NCBI RefSeq assembly: GCF_012489685.1
Contig: NC_080045.1
Location: forward strand, 63,705,557 to 63,769,556
Origin: Lotus japonicus
Taxonomy: Eukaryota; Streptophyta; Magnoliopsida; Fabales; Fabaceae
Length of the DNA stretch: 64,000 bases
Direction: 5' to 3'
The notes below the pieces were generated by a model. That model had not been told where the DNA came from. It searched no databases and saw only the letters and a list, made by a program, of their open reading frames with translations. The position numbers and the translations under genes are program-made. This document shows positions 13,751 through 28,800 of the stretch, in pieces; the stretch's first letter is position 1; each line of letters begins with the position of its first letter.

Positions 13751-15414
13751 TCGCGGTTCTGTACCTCTTCCGAGTTTCATGCTTTTTCTCACTTTTAACT
13801 TGATTTTTAGCCCAAGACTTAACCTTTAAGTTCTCATTCATGATTATAAGGATCATACAACATACTAAGCTCATTTACATAAGTCTTCCAAGGTCTTAAC
13901 ATGTTCATAGTCATCAAACAAGTTCATGCAATCCTAACACACAATTCGTGCACGCTAAAGTCCAAGACCCGAAGTGCCCTTACCTCGATTGTTGGCTTTC
14001 TCCTTAACTTCTCTAGTATGATTTCCTTCCTAGCCTTTACCTCCTCGTAATGAGATGAACAAGGTGTTCTTAACCTTCACACAAACACATAGTGAACACA
14101 ACCATCAATCACCAAAATCACATAGAAATCACACACACTCTCAACTAAGTCTAGCACTTCTCATGAATTGACTTAGTCTTAAGAGCTCAAGGGTTTGAGT
14201 TTGAAACAACACTTGGAATGATCTTTGAGAGTTAAAAACTGAACTTTTGGCCTCGAGGCTTTTAAGAAAAAAGCTTGGAAACCTACTCTTGAAGTCTTTA
14301 CTTCATGAGAACATTAAAACATCAAGATTCAACCTTTTGAACAAGAAAAGGTTTTATGATGAGTAGTTTTCTTCCTTGGCTCTCCATTTTCGAAATCTAA
14401 GGTTCAAAACACAAGAGATTGAAGCCTTAACATCAAGCTTCAACCTTTTTCCAAAACTCTTTTCACAAACAAGAAGCCAAGGGGATCACAAGCTCAACAC
14501 AAGCACACAACAACAACAACAACTCAGTTTTTAGAAAGGATGAAGAGAAAGATAGCTCCTTTTTGAATTTGGAAACCATCACCATGTTCCTCACGTTGAA
14601 TGCTAGCTCTTTTGTGAAGGAATGGAAGACAAAAGATGATTTCTTGGTGGTGTTTAGAGATGATGAAGATTTCAGTTTTTTGTAAGAAGGATGAAGATAA
14701 GATGAAGATGATGTTCACTCTCTCTCACCTATCTCTCTAAAGTCCTCTCATTTCCTTTACTTTGGTTCAGAAATCTGATGGGAAGCTTCTATGATAAGGT
14801 GATGGACGTTTCCCTAGGTGAAAGGTGGCTTGCACTTTTGGCTTTGGTTTATCTTCTCATGCACACTACATATGGCAAAGCAATCATGGTACTAACCTTT
14901 TGACCTTGGTTCATGAGCCTACCCTAATAGCCTTTCTCTCCACACTCAACATCTGAACAATCAACCCCAAGATCAGATATTTTCTGGCCAATTTCGTGAT
15001 TGGCTCGTTTACGAGTCGAACTCGACTCGTTTTCAAGCCAAAAACACTACCGGGCGAGATTTTTGACCTTATATCGATATTACAGTCAAAATTCTCGAAA
15101 TCACGCGTAGATCATCGTAATGATAAGGAAAATATTTATTTCACATTCAAATAATAATTCGATGACAAAAGGGCGCTCTAGGCGAAACGCGTCGGTTCGA
15201 CCGTTTTCTGTAGTGCAGCCGAATCCTCCGACGAACGAAGAATGAAACACTTGGAAAATAACTTCGATATTAATAATCAAAATATTACCTTCATTGGATA
15301 AAATTCATCATACAAGGTCACACCCATAAACATCACATTAACCGAGCATTTAAGCACTAAACCGAGAAATTGACCGAGTTTATTTATCTTAACTCTCTCA
15401 GGTCTTACACAAAA

Positions 15415-16250
15415 CATTCATACCGCTTTTTGTTTGAGTTTCCTACGCAAAATCTCAACCGTGAAACTGGAATCTATAGATAGGTTTGTGTAGGGCTGCG
15501 AATCTACAACCCCGACAATGAGCAAATCGAGTTATAAAATAATGCTCATTATTACTTTCCAACTGTTACCTTCATTTTAAAGCAATACCCTTTTACATCA
15601 TTCTATTTTTTAAAGTTCTCTTACTATAAAAAAGAGAGTAATCAACCGCTTTTTTCAGAAAATCTGCCTCTAGGAAGACAAGATAGGGCGACACCTTTCA
15701 CCCCACGCCAACAAAAAAAGGCAGGTTCATCAACCCTGTGAGAGTCATTATTTCGCTTTTAGAGCGTTCAACCCTGTATTAGAAACAGATTGAGGGCCAT
15801 TCCGGATTTCCGGCTAAGAAAATGAGTGAAATCCGTATTTGCATAACTTGCATTCTCTTTATTCATCAAGGAACATCTACCTTTCGCGCTTCCATCCAAA
15901 CGACATTCATGTTCTAAAACATACTTCTACCCATAATTTCCAAACACAAATCATTATTTTAAACTCCACTCCATCAAACTTCATTATATTTAACATAATT
16001 CCTTCCAACATAATTTTATCCAAATACCAAGTTAGAATCCAATTCATACCATTTTTTTTTCTCTGTCAATAATTCACACCAAGTGAATGACCATAGCTGT
16101 TGAGTTAGAGCCTTCATACAAGGCCCAACATACCAAAAAAAAGCAGATAGAAAACGTTTCATATTATTCGACAAAATTAAGGGCAAGTTATTATAAGAAA
16201 ACACTTTCCAAGGTTTGATGCTACTGTCTCCCTCTGCCTCCTTCTCTCTC
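15415..16250. other. Intergenic, upstream of PRP40A
   Basis: No gene recognised. Sequence becomes pyrimidine-rich toward 16230, where the presumed PRP40A 5' UTR exon begins. Confidence 0.4.
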
Positions 16251-16251
16251 A

Positions 16252-16354
16252 TACCGATCCCTGTGAAACCCCTCTTTCCGTTTCAGCGCTGAATCAACAC
16301 AACTACCCGCAACCAGAATTCGGGTCGGGCAGTCGGGCTCCACCGCCTCGCTTG
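16252..16354 (+). other. Putative 5' UTR exon of PRP40A
   Basis: Pyrimidine-rich leader-like sequence ending in CTTG|gtatcc, a usable donor. The matching acceptor is ttgtag at 16817, 33 bp before the ATG. The start position is a guess; the donor/acceptor pairing is inferred from consensus. Confidence 0.5.
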
Positions 16355-16850
16355 GTATCCATTGGTACGTTGTATATGTCTCACACGTTCTACCACCATG
16401 TACTCTTCAATTCAATTACTGTCTCCTCTTTCAATGGCATTCCTGCTTCTGCTTGCAGCCTAAATTTTTTAATCTGGGGTTCAAAAATATTCGATTTTTT
16501 GGACTTCCATGTTGATGGGACTTCTATCTCATGTTGATTTTGTGGCACATTGGTTTGGTGTTGTAGTTTTCTAATTTTTTTCATATCTTTAATCTCTTGC
16601 TGGTGATTAGTGTCTCAATTTTAGTGAACTGCTTTTTAATTTTGATTTGTTGAGCATCACTCTTTTTCTATGTCCTGTTTTGAAGTTAAATTCACTATTT
16701 TTTTCCATGGAATCTGTGATCATTTACCTTCTTTCAGCTGTAATTTAATTAGTTTCAATTTTTTTATTATGTAATCTTGGGGGCTGCTAAGATATCAATT
16801 ACTCTTTACTCTTGTAGATTGCACTAGTCTGTTGAGGCTTCTCTGCTCAG

Positions 16851-19800
16851 ATGTCGAATAATCCGCATTTCCCGGGTTTACAGGTAGAGTACCTAGAAGT
16901 AGAAGGCTTTGGTTTTTTTTCTCTCTCATTGTATTCGGGTTTGCGCCCCTTCGCCTGTTTTGAATGCAATGTCTTGGCTTATCAAAAAAAAAAAAAGAAG
17001 GCTTTGGTTCCCCCTTTCGCGGCCCATATTTTAATGTGTTTTTTGTTGTTGTGAAAGCCTCTTCGGCCTCCTACTGGTCCAGTGGATTCCCAGCGCAATT
17101 TTGGTCCACCGATGCCTGTTCAAGTAATGCATTTTTTCTTTCCATGAATGTATTAGCTCTGAGTGAAATTATCGTGTATCTTAATGAACCTGTTTGTTTC
17201 TGCAGTTCCGCACTGTTGTTCCTGCTCAACAGCCGCCGCAATTCGTTCCCATGCCTTCTCAACATTATCAACCTCTTGGTCCCGGTGTTCCCATGATGAA
17301 TGTTGGAATGCATCCTCAGAATCCACAACCCCAATTTTCTCAACCAATTCAACCGTTACCCCCAAGACCTAGTCAGCAGCTACCACTCCCGTCACAGCCA
17401 ATTCCATTGCCAGTTGCTCGGCCAAACATGCAAATGTCATCTGAATCAATGATACCTCTGCCTGATTCTCAAGCCCCAAATGGCTACGCACCAGGTTTAG
17501 GTGGCCCCGGAATGCCACTCTCCTCATCTTATACGGTGAACTTTCTGGATTGTGTTTGTAATTGATATGATAAAACTCCGTGATGCTTGTACTGATTTAT
17601 GGATTGCATCTATGCAGTTTGCGCCATCTTCTTATGGTCAAGTGCAAACTAATTTTAGTTCTGCCAGCCAATACCAAACAATTCCTCAAATCCAAGCTCA
17701 TACTGGCACTTCATCCCAGAGCATTACCTCTGGCACAATCCTCCAGAGCAGTGGCGAACAACCTTCAGTATGAGTCTTACTTTTTACCGGTTCTGTGTTC
17801 CCCCCCCCCTTATCTCTGCAGAATATTTATGCAGTCTTACTGTCTTTCTTTCAGGCTACCATTAACCAGCCAAAACTTGCAAAAGTTGGCTCTTCAGATT
17901 GGATTGAGCATACTTCTGCCACTGGAAGAAAGTAAATAATTCAAATCCTTGCTTGTGATCCTACTTACATTAAATGTTGCATTGTATATTTTTTAAATAA
18001 TTTATGATATCTTGTTCTCTGCTGAGTGATGCCTACAGTAAAGAAAGCTAATTGTTTGTCAGGGAAGAAAGTAAATGAATGGGAAAATGATGTATGTGGT
18101 TGAGTTCAGTGTATAGTTTGATGTGATATCCAATGATTTGAAATGAATAAGGGGTTGATGGAGTGGGCATAGTTGAGGGTTAAAACTTGCATTTTTAATA
18201 TGCTATCCCCTGTGGAGGCATGCCATTTGGGCTTGAAATTTCCCTTTTTAGAGTTTTGCTCCTAAATTTTTCCTGCTGGGTGAAATGTTTGTATCTTAAT
18301 TTGTGCGATTTCTCACCTACCATGGCATACATAGTTGAGGGTTAAAACTTGCATTTTTAATATGCTATCCCCTGTGGAGGCATGCCATTTGGGCTTGAAA
18401 TTTCCCTTTTTAGAGTTTTGCTCCTAAATTTTTCCTGCTGGGTGAAATGTTTGTATCTTAATTTGTGCGATTTCTCACCTACCATGGCCTCCAATTACAC
18501 TTTTGGTGTAGTTGGTTTTCCCTGACGGTATCATTTGTAATTAGATTGTTGTCAAAGGTCAAAGCTTAAAAATTTACTTGCTCTAGATATTTCTAGGGCT
18601 TTATTTTCAGTTTAACATTGTTTTTTGATTGTTTTTAAATAAAATGGCTTTCCAACTCGTTATATAGTCAATAGTTTCTCAATTTTGACTCTAGTAAGAA
18701 AACAAGTAATAAACCAGCTATAAAAGGGAAATTTCTGTTATTATTCATGATATTGATCGATACCTCTTGCCTGATACTGCCATCAACTTTTATATGTAAT
18801 TGATGTCCATTTAATGAAATAGTATAGTATAATTTAGTATTCTCTCTGAATAATGTATTTTTGCTTGGCACAAAAGTGTTTCTAGTTATAATTGTCTACA
18901 GGTCCCAATGTGTAAATTTTCACATTATTTTGCAGATTTTACTATAATAAAAGGACTAAGTCATCCAGCTGGGAGAAGCCTTTTGAATTAATGACACCTA
19001 TTGAGGTGAGTCACACAATTGATTTTGCTTTCATCTTATTGTATGACTTATTAGTCATGCCACTGGATCTTTTATTTTTTATCTGGGTTTCTGGTGAAAG
19101 TTGGGATACCTGCATATATCTCTTGGTCCAACATATTAGCTGGGATTACATGTTCAAGTTTAATTATTATATATCCTTTCAATTTGTCCAAGTCTGGTGA
19201 AAGTAATCTGCTCCATTAGCTCACTCTTTATTGAATGGGTTTTCTCTCAGGCAGGCAACCATCAATCTTGACTTTTACGTCTTATTGTAAGGTCAGTGTT
19301 GTGCAATTGCCGGTTGGACTGTCTGATATCAGCTTTGTTTGTTTTCCTTGGAAGATGCTGTAATTTTTTTTTGTTCCATTTTGTAATTCTATAATATAAA
19401 TTCATCTCTAATAATCAGACAGAATGGAAGATGGCAGTTGATTTTGTCCTGAGATTATTTTCGATATCCATTTTGGAATGAAAAATAAAAGAAAATTCAT
19501 TCCTTGGGGTTTCTTACCATTTTCTTTTTGGGTGGGGGCTTAAGGAATTTTATTGTTGACTTCTAACTTACGGTTGCTTATGTATGTTACATAGGAAGGT
19601 TATTTTTATTTATTCTGGTTTGCTTCTGAATGGAAGTGCTTCTCTTTTTCCCCTTCTTGTATGTGTACATATTTATACTTTTCTTTGATGTGATTTCTGT
19701 AGTGGATGATTACTGTCTTCCATTTGTTTCATAGCCATTAATGCACGATGTATAGATTATGTTGATACCATACAGTCATACACTATGATTAAACAAGAAA

Positions 19801-22800
19801 ATAATTCTAATGATAGACCTTTTACTCTATCATTTTATAATAGTGATAGATAACTATCAATACATTATTAAGGGGATTTCTAATGACACATTTCTCTTCA
19901 TGAAGCTAATTTGATGCTCTCTCAAGATAAGGATCCTAGTGTGAAGTTTATTCCATTTTTTGTAAATTTTTTGAGCATATGATGGTTGTCTTTTATTAGA
20001 ATCACTCCGAGCTCTTCAAAGTTGTTTTTTATAAATGCACTTAGGACTTCATCCAATTTTACTTTATTCAAATCAACATCTGTGACTTCCATAGCTTTAA
20101 GATTCTTACAGGTACATGCTGTGCTACTCTATTGAGAGGTAGGATATGCTGTGGGTCTTTGCTGGTTGCCCTACCTACTAAATTGCTTGAATGTTAGTAA
20201 ATTCTATCATTGTAATATTCCTTTGCATGGAATTTTCTAATGATTTCTCAATGAGTGTGATAACAAGTTATGTCGCTTGATATAATGTGAATTACACATG
20301 CTTCTACATCTTTGAACATTTTTTTTTTGTATTTCTATCAGGTTATTGATTTCAATCATTGTGATCTTTCAAATAGTTGAAATGTAAATGTCTAGTCAGA
20401 TTTGTCCTCCAAACTAAAATTTCCAATCTTCCTTTGTGTGGAATAAACGTAGTATGGAATGTGGGTGATGTTTTTTGTATGTCCTGCAGATCATACCTTA
20501 AAGCTTGGTTTTCTGCTGCGGCAGCAATCAGTTGCTTGTCTTTTATTTCTTCTATATGCGGTTTACTGCTGTTTGATTTAAGAGTCTCAGAAAGATGACT
20601 GTAATGATATTTGTAAAACAAATTTACAGGTGCATTTATTTATGAACTTTTGGTGTAAGTATAAGGTGTAGTTACGTTTAGAAGATTCAGATCTTCATGC
20701 CCACTTCCTATGCTTCCTTTAGACCCCTGTCGACACACAAAATGCTCTATTGGGAGGATGGTTTGTAGTTAGTGGGACTTGTCATGGTTGCTGCTGACAT
20801 GTTATGGTTCACTTAGATTTTCTGTTAATGTTTCAGGAGGAGAATTCAAAAGCAATAATGTGGAGGCTGACTGCAATTGGCCTTTTGACTAAAAATTTAA
20901 AAGTTTCTCCTGCGTTGAGACATTTATCAAACAAGACTCATGTTTAAAAGCTATTTATCTAAGCCATATAAGACCTCTGAATTTGCTGCTTCTTCCGATC
21001 ACCATTTTCTGCAAATAATCAATAAGCTATTTATCTAAGTCAGGAACTCAGAATCACAGGGAGGAGTAATAGGAAGTACAAATTTATAAAATATCACAAC
21101 TTCCATTCCCCTCCTGTTTTGTCTTAGGAATGGGAAAAATACTAGGTGAATTGGATAGGCTACGTAGTGCTTGATGTGATCTGGCTAATTAATCCTTTAC
21201 CTTGCCCAATTATTTCCTTCTCATTCTTGCTTCGGGATGAAATTTCTTTATTATAAATTATCCACTGATTGCATTCTTTTTCTTTTTTCAGAGGGTAGAT
21301 GCATCAACAAACTGGAAGGAGTTTACTAGTCCTGATGGAAGAAAGTCTGTCTTGTTTCCATTAATTTTTCTTTTTTCTTCTATTTTTTATGTTCACTGCT
21401 GATTTTTTCTTAAACTTAATGAATGTTCTGTAGGTATTACTACAACAAGGTCACTAAAGAATCAAAGTGGTTGATTCCTGAGGAACTGAAGGTTTTCACC
21501 ATTGAAAAAATATGCCGTTTTTTAAATTTTCTTTGCTGTTTTCTGCCTCTTATTTTCTAACTCGTTTCTTGTCTGCAATTTTGTTTGCTTCAAGTTGGCC
21601 CGTGAGCAAGGTGAAAAGGCAATTGTCAATGGAACACGCCCTGAAGCTTTACTGAATTCTCATACTCAACCCTCTGCAACTCCTTCTGTGACTGAAGCTA
21701 CACCAATTGCAGAGAATTCATCTCTAACTGGTCAAGGCGAACCATCTAGTCCTGTCTCAGTTGCTCCGGTTGTTACTACACCTGCAAGTAATCTGCAATC
21801 TGAGTTGACTTCTGGATCATCTGCCTCTCCTTCTGCAATCACTGTATCTGGAACAAAAGTTGATGAACTTGATGCACCTGTAAATACTGTCACTCCATCA
21901 GATGCTAGTGCTGGAAGTGATAGAGCTTTTGATACTGAAATTAATACTGCTATGCCTACAACAGCAATGTATTGCTTATTCTACTTGTTTTTGTTCAGTC
22001 TTCGATTTCATTGTTCTCGGGTTGCATGACATCTTTATTTTATTTGAATATTGTAGGAATGATGCCAACAATATTTCAGCTCAAGATACTGTGGGTGGAG
22101 TTTCAGCAGAAGACAAAGAAGTATGCTTCTCTCATTGTAGACTTGATGTCTCTTGGATGAGTTTGCTTCTAGTGGTTGACGAGCTGATTAATCTTAAATT
22201 ATGTAGGATGGAAAAAATGATTCAATTGGAGAGAAAGCTAATGGTACGACCTCAGAAGCAAAGGCAGCTGAGCCAGAACCCTTAGTCTATGCGAATAAGA
22301 TGGTATGAGAATGCAGTATGAATATTTTAATTCTCTCACTCTCTCGTTGTTATGCTCTTAGGAATTGAGCATTTGTTATATTTCCTTAATAGGAAGCTAA
22401 AGATGCATTCAAAGCGCTCTTGGAGTCTGTTAATGTTGGATCTGACTGGACTTGGGATCGGGTATAGTGATTTCATTGATATCTTAAATTTCACTTACCT
22501 ATTTGTTACGTTTTTTGTGTATTAAATGTAAATGTGTATTGTTTATTTGATTTACTTGACATTGACATTACTATGTTTCAGGCTATGCGATTGATAATTA
22601 ATGACAAAAGGTATGGTGCGTTAAAAACCCTTGGAGACAGGAAGCAAGCTTTCAATGAGGTAATTCTTATGTAACCTTGGAAAGGTCTTTTACCCCTTTT
22701 ATTCCTGCTCACATGTGTTATCTTATATATATGGAGGAAATCTCAATGAATGCCATTCTGCTTTCACATTTATTAATGAAAAGAGTGAGTGAGTAGAGGA

Positions 22801-25800
22801 TATAAGGGAAAAAATAGATATTAGAAGGGGTATTGGTATCACTTGTATTAAGTGGGACTATGGAGAGTTTCTGGGTCTCTCGAATACTCAGAGCCATTCT
22901 AGTATTTATTTCTGACTAACCCACTTTGGGCTCAGTGCTGGGAATTCCCTAGAATCAAGGTCTTGCCAGTTTCTATCACCCCAACTCTCCCACATGTTTG
23001 TTCAAATTTTGTTTCCATGTTGTGTTCTTCGAACTCACGCTCTTTCGCTTCACTATTCTTTAATTAATTCCATCTTCTTCCTTTTTTATTGTGATTGTGT
23101 GTTTAGACTACGACTTAATGACTTTTGAATTTTGATTGACAATTATGCTTATGCATCCCTTGTAATCGTAGATTGGTGATCTGCATGGAGTGGGTAAATT
23201 CTATTTTACTGCTATCCCTAATCTGTATTATCTATTATGTGCTGCATCAATAATTAAATATTTATAAGATGGTAACATTGCCGTTCTGTATTTTCAGTAC
23301 TTAAATCAGAGAAAAAAACAGGAAGCGGAAGAAAAGCGTATGAAACAGAAAAAAGCGCGGGAGGATTTTAAAATAATGTTAGAAGTATGTTTTATTTGCT
23401 TCCTCATTTCTTTATAACTGTGATATTGCTCCTTAGATTATACACTTTTTTGCTAATAAAGATTATTTTCCAGGAATCCACAGAATTGACTTCATCCACC
23501 AGATGGAGGTTTCTTTCTTTCATTCTTTTTTATGATATTTTAATTTGATTTTGCTCTTGACTTATGTTTAAAACTCAATTGATATATTTTGTGATCATTT
23601 TTTTTTGCCATTGTTTTTCCGGACATCACTCAGCAAAGCAATTGCTATATTTGAAAATGATGAACGTTTCAAGGCTGTTGAACGTGACAGAGATCGCAAG
23701 GATATGTTTGATAGCTTCCTGGAAGAACTTATAATCAAGGTGGACTCTACTACCTCATTGTTCAACCATTTTATAAAACTTAATACATATTTCCGGTTGT
23801 TCCACTGCTTCCTATTCCATATATTCACTCATATTTGTCATTGTCATGCATTTGCTCTGTCTCTGGGTAGAAACTTTAGCCTACACGTGCATGTTATTGT
23901 TATCTCCATGAGTGATATGTAACAAGTGTTAGTCTCTAGCATCTACATGTGCATAGTTAAAATTTTCTTGTCCGTTATGATTTATATTGGATGTTTTCTG
24001 GATCAGCAATTTTTTTTAAGGTGCTTCCAAACCTTTGTTATATTTTATCTAAAGATAAGTTACTGGATTGGAAATTTCTCAGTTCTGAGCTGATGAGAAA
24101 TTCTGTTTGGGAAGGCTAGATGAAGTCTGTTATGAGTTGGGAAATGACTCAAATGAGGGGATTGAAATGTTGGGTTTAGATACATTGTCAAAGTGTCCTT
24201 TATTAATGGACATGGGGCCATCGGTGAAGTTTTTTATTGCATTAATTTTTCAAATCCTTTGAAATTATTTTAGTTAATATCTAATTTTCAATTTTTTATC
24301 AGGATCGAACAAGGGTACAGGAGGAACGAAAACGGAGTATAACGGAATACAGGAAGTTTTTAGAATCTTGTGACTTTATTAAGGTAACGATTTTTTTTGT
24401 CCACTATATTTCTAAAGATTGTGTATTGAAACTGTATTGATGCATCATTCACCTTCTGGACAGGCTAGTACACAGTGGCGTAAAGTTCAAGACCGCTTAG
24501 AGGCTGATGAAAGATGTTCTCGTCTCGAGAAAATTGATCGTTTGGAAATATTCCAAGTAATCAGTCTAAATTGACTATTTGTCTAATTCAACTACTTTAA
24601 AATTAATTTTTTGTCTATTTAATTTATATTTTATTTTTCAGGATTATTTGCGTGATCTAGAGAAGGAAGAGGAAGAGCAGAAGAAGATACAGAAAGTATG
24701 GTTATGATTATCCTCCTTAACTTGTCTATTTTGGATTCTTCCCCCTCTCCACTATTTTCATTGCATAATCTCATCTCTGTTCTCAAACAAAATAGGAGGA
24801 ACTGAGAAAGGCAGAACGTAAAAACCGGGAGGATTTCCGCAAATCGATGGAAGAGCATATTGCTTCAGGCATTCTTACAGCAAAAACTCAATGGCGTGAT
24901 TATTATTTAAAGGTTCTCTCTCCATTTCTATGTTAATTTATTTGTATTTTATTGTCTGCTTTAAAAGGCCTAGTTTAACCTTTCTGCTTACTTACAGAAT
25001 GGTGTTACCTGGTTTCTATTTTAAGATTTTCTGGCTTGCATCAACTATTTGACTGAACCAAATGCAATGATATTGTTTTCGTGGTCTTGCAGGTGAAAGA
25101 TCTACATGCTTATCAAGCTGTGGCATCAAACACTTCAGGGTCAACTCCAAAAGACTTATTTGAAGATGTTGCTGAAGAACTAGAGAAACAAGTGAGCATA
25201 CTTAAGTAGTCTTTATTGTTGGTTTTGAGTCTTCCCAGTATCCTTTTACTCTTTTGCCCTCATGATTTTTTCATATCAAAATGCGTTACTTTTTGGTCCT
25301 TGTAGAATGATGTAAATTTCATTTTATTGTTATGGGAAAAAAATACATTTTTTATTAATTAATAATTGAGTTTTAATTTCTCTTTCGTTAAATCAAGAGG
25401 CATTGAACAACTTTAGTTAGAAGATATTTACCACCGTAGATGGAATTGATATCCCGCAGCAACTCAAAAACCAATTTTGGGTTCAAATGAGAAACTTAAT
25501 CTCAAACATCTTGTCTATATTGAAATATAGTTTTCCTTGAGTGAAATGACCTGGAGGACTTGTTCTTTTATTTTATGCATCCTGAAAATTTTCACCATTC
25601 AAATTATGGTCCTCATAAAATGCCAATCTTATTTATATGTTACAGTATCATGAGGAAAAGAGTCGAGTAAAAGATGCATTGAAGTTGGCAAAGGTATGAT
25701 ATATCAAATTTTCATGGTTTCTACCCAGAATACCTTTTATTATGCATATAACAATGTTCTCATACTTCTCAGATCACTTTGTTGTCAACTTGGACTTTTG

Positions 25801-28800
25801 AAGACTTCCAATCAGCTTTATCAAAAGACATTAGTTCTCCGCCTAAATCTGAGTTCAACTTAAAGGTTAGTACATAAGTGGCATACATATAAACACACAC
25901 ATATATATGTGTGTGTGCATATGCGTATATATATATTTAGTTTTGAATTCCTTTCCTTTGCATGTCTTGGTAATTGGTACTAATTGCATGTTTGTTTAAC
26001 ACGACGAGTGGTGCCTCAGAATTTTCTTCCTTTACTAGTTATACTTATATTTTCTTTCTCATGCTTATCGGTGTAAAAGGGATAAAATGCTTTACCGAAA
26101 TGCTTAATTGCACCTGGTAAGAAACTGCTTTCAGTAGGCCAAGATTATTTCAAATGAGTGTGTTCTCTCAATATGGCAGTTAATAGAAAATAAATTCGGA
26201 AAACTTTATTATGATAAAAGGCAAAGTTACTGTTTTTCCTATATACCACTGTTTTGACTTCTATGGATGTAATTTGTTTACTATGGTGAACGACTGCCCT
26301 CAATTTTTTTGTTTTTGATTCATTATAGTTAGGGACTTAAATAATAAAAAGGTATCTTTTCGGGATTCTTTACATTATAATTGTAATTATTTTTTATTTG
26401 GAAAATGTGCCTTATCCATGTCTGGTTTGATGCTGTGTTATCCTGCAGCTAGTGTTTGATGAGCTACAAGAACGGGCTAGGGAGAAGGAGGAGAAGGAAG
26501 CTAAGAAGCGTAAACGTCTTGCAGATGATTTTTTTCACATACTATATTCTACCAAGGTGCACTATTGTGGACATTAACTGATAAATGCAATCATATTGTA
26601 ATGGTTGGGAAATAAAGAATGTTGTTTTTGAATTTTGCTTATTGCAGGACATTACTGCGTCTTCAAAGTGGGAGGACTCTAGACCACTTGTTGAAGATAG
26701 CCAAGAGTTCAGGTCTGGATCATGATAAATTTAAGCACGAAACCTTATGTTATTTTCTATTTTCTAATATTTGCAAACCTAGATCACTCGTTGAACTGCT
26801 GAAGGAAGAGATTGAAATGTTTTGAGGTCTATTGGTGTATATGGGTACTGTCAGTGTACCTGCATGTATTAGTTCCTGCCCTTAGAGGCAGTTAGTATTG
26901 TTAGGCATGCGGTTAGAAACTGTTTGCTGTTAAGCAACATTAGTAAGTTAGTGCATCTCTATAAAATGATGCAATACCTGAAACATTCAATGCAATATTA
27001 CGTTTCAGTTCCTCTCTATCTCTAGAAGCTTGAATTGATAAGAACGTGTAATCTGTTGGTACATATTTTTTAGTTAATGCCATCACTTCAAGTGCGAATC
27101 CTTCTACTTTTGCTGTCCAAGTGAATGTTGCAACTGGTCTGTCTTTTTACGTATTTATATAAACTACATAGTCTAAATTATATGAACTGTATACAAAATT
27201 TCAGCTAAGGCTAAGCTCAATGTAGTATTATATAGAAATTATGGGGATGGCTGGTACACACTGCTTTCGGAGATTTGATAACACTTTAATACATGTTACT
27301 GGTAATATAATTTTTTCGTAACACGAGTTCTAACATGAATTTTTTGTTCTTTTAGATCTATTGGAGATGAGAGCCTTTGCAAGGACATATTTGAGGAGTA
27401 CATTACGAAACTGAAAGAAGAGGCAAAAGAGATTGACCGGAAACGGAAAGAGGAAAGGGTATAATCTCTGCCCATTGCATCTATATTGTTTTCAAATTGA
27501 GATTATGTTTGAGTTTGTGATTCATTCATTATCTTTGACATCCAAATAAGAAACTAACTTAATATGAAGTGCAAATTCCTCTTGACAATTAAAGGATAAA
27601 AAAAGGAATAATTGGAGTACAATGTACAATTTTGTTATGTATAATCCCTCAGCTTGTTAATTGCTTCTTGTGCCAATGACTTCAACTACCAGTGTTATCG
27701 TAATGGTCACCTGTAATATTGTTTGCTATATTAATAGCCTGTTTATTCTAGTTCATGCATTCGTTGTTCTATCTGCACATCTCACTAGACATATTATCAA
27801 CTATCAAGCATAGATGAAAGCATATCGTGGTGCTTATATCTTTTACTTTAAAGGTGTAGATGATGTTTAAGAAAGGACATGAGTGAGTTTTCTAAGTAAA
27901 TACAAAGTGCATATCACTATATGATAAATATTTACGAAACAATTTCAAACTGTCAGTAACCAGAATATAAGAGGTGATCCTAGTCCTATAGTAGACCACT
28001 ATCTCATTGGCCATAGGTGTATTCTCTGTAGGAGCTTTGTGCAGTAGCTATCTTTTGCACTTCTGTTCTTTCATCTTTCCGTAATCCATTAATGCTTTCA
28101 AGTTGAAGCTTACATAGAATTCAATAGAATATCCTTATTCCTTTAACACGTCATAATTTGGTTCGTATCACAAACCGTCAATTGTAGTATTTTATTATCA
28201 GGCACAAGCATGGACTAGTTTTGAAACGTAGATATAACTTACCGTGTTTATTGTCTGTGAATAGAAAAGACTTCACTGGGAAGCTCTGAAATCTAATTTT
28301 CTGCAGGCAAAGAAGGATAAAGATAGGGAGGAAAGAGAAAGGAAAAAATCGAAGCACAGAAAAGAAAAAGAGGGAGGACGTGAACGTGGGAAAGAGGAGA
28401 CACATAGGAAGGATAAAACTGACAGCGACAGTTTGGATGCAACTGAAACCCAACCCTCCAATGAAAACAAAAGGTCCGGAGGTGATAATAGAAAACAACG
28501 GAAGCAGCATCAAAGTCCTGAGGATACTTCTCACGAAGTGGATAAAGAGAGGACTAAAAAATCTCATGGTCATAGTAGCGACCGCAAGAAATCAAGACGT
28601 GTAAGGAGATTTGGTTACTTGGCTGTGTAACAGATGTTCATGATTTATTTGCTTTTCTGATATAATTTATTCTTCACTGATTGCCTTCTATTTTGGACGA
28701 ATGGAACAGCATGCATCTGGTCATGAATCAGATGAAGGCCGGCACAAAAGGCGCAGGAGAGACCACCGCAGCGATTCTCATAGAGAGGGTGATTATGGAG

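Larger units (their letters stand above)
11915..15409 (-). mobile_element. Solo LTR of a gypsy-type element, 3.5 kb
   Basis: Begins TGTAACGCCCC and ends GGTCTTACA, so it has TG...CA termini. It is flanked by a perfect 5-bp duplication, caaaa, at 11910-11914 and 15410-15414. The same terminal phrases bound the LTR at 54089-56924, where they read 3' to 5' relative to the minus-strand pol gene; by analogy this LTR is minus-oriented. No pol, gag or second LTR lies next to it, so it is best read as a solo LTR left by recombination. ORFs inside it are not supported. Confidence 0.85.

Noticed and set aside
28178..28573. 131-residue minus-strand ORF
   Set aside because: Antisense shadow of the Lys/Glu-rich PRP40A exon 28307-28600.
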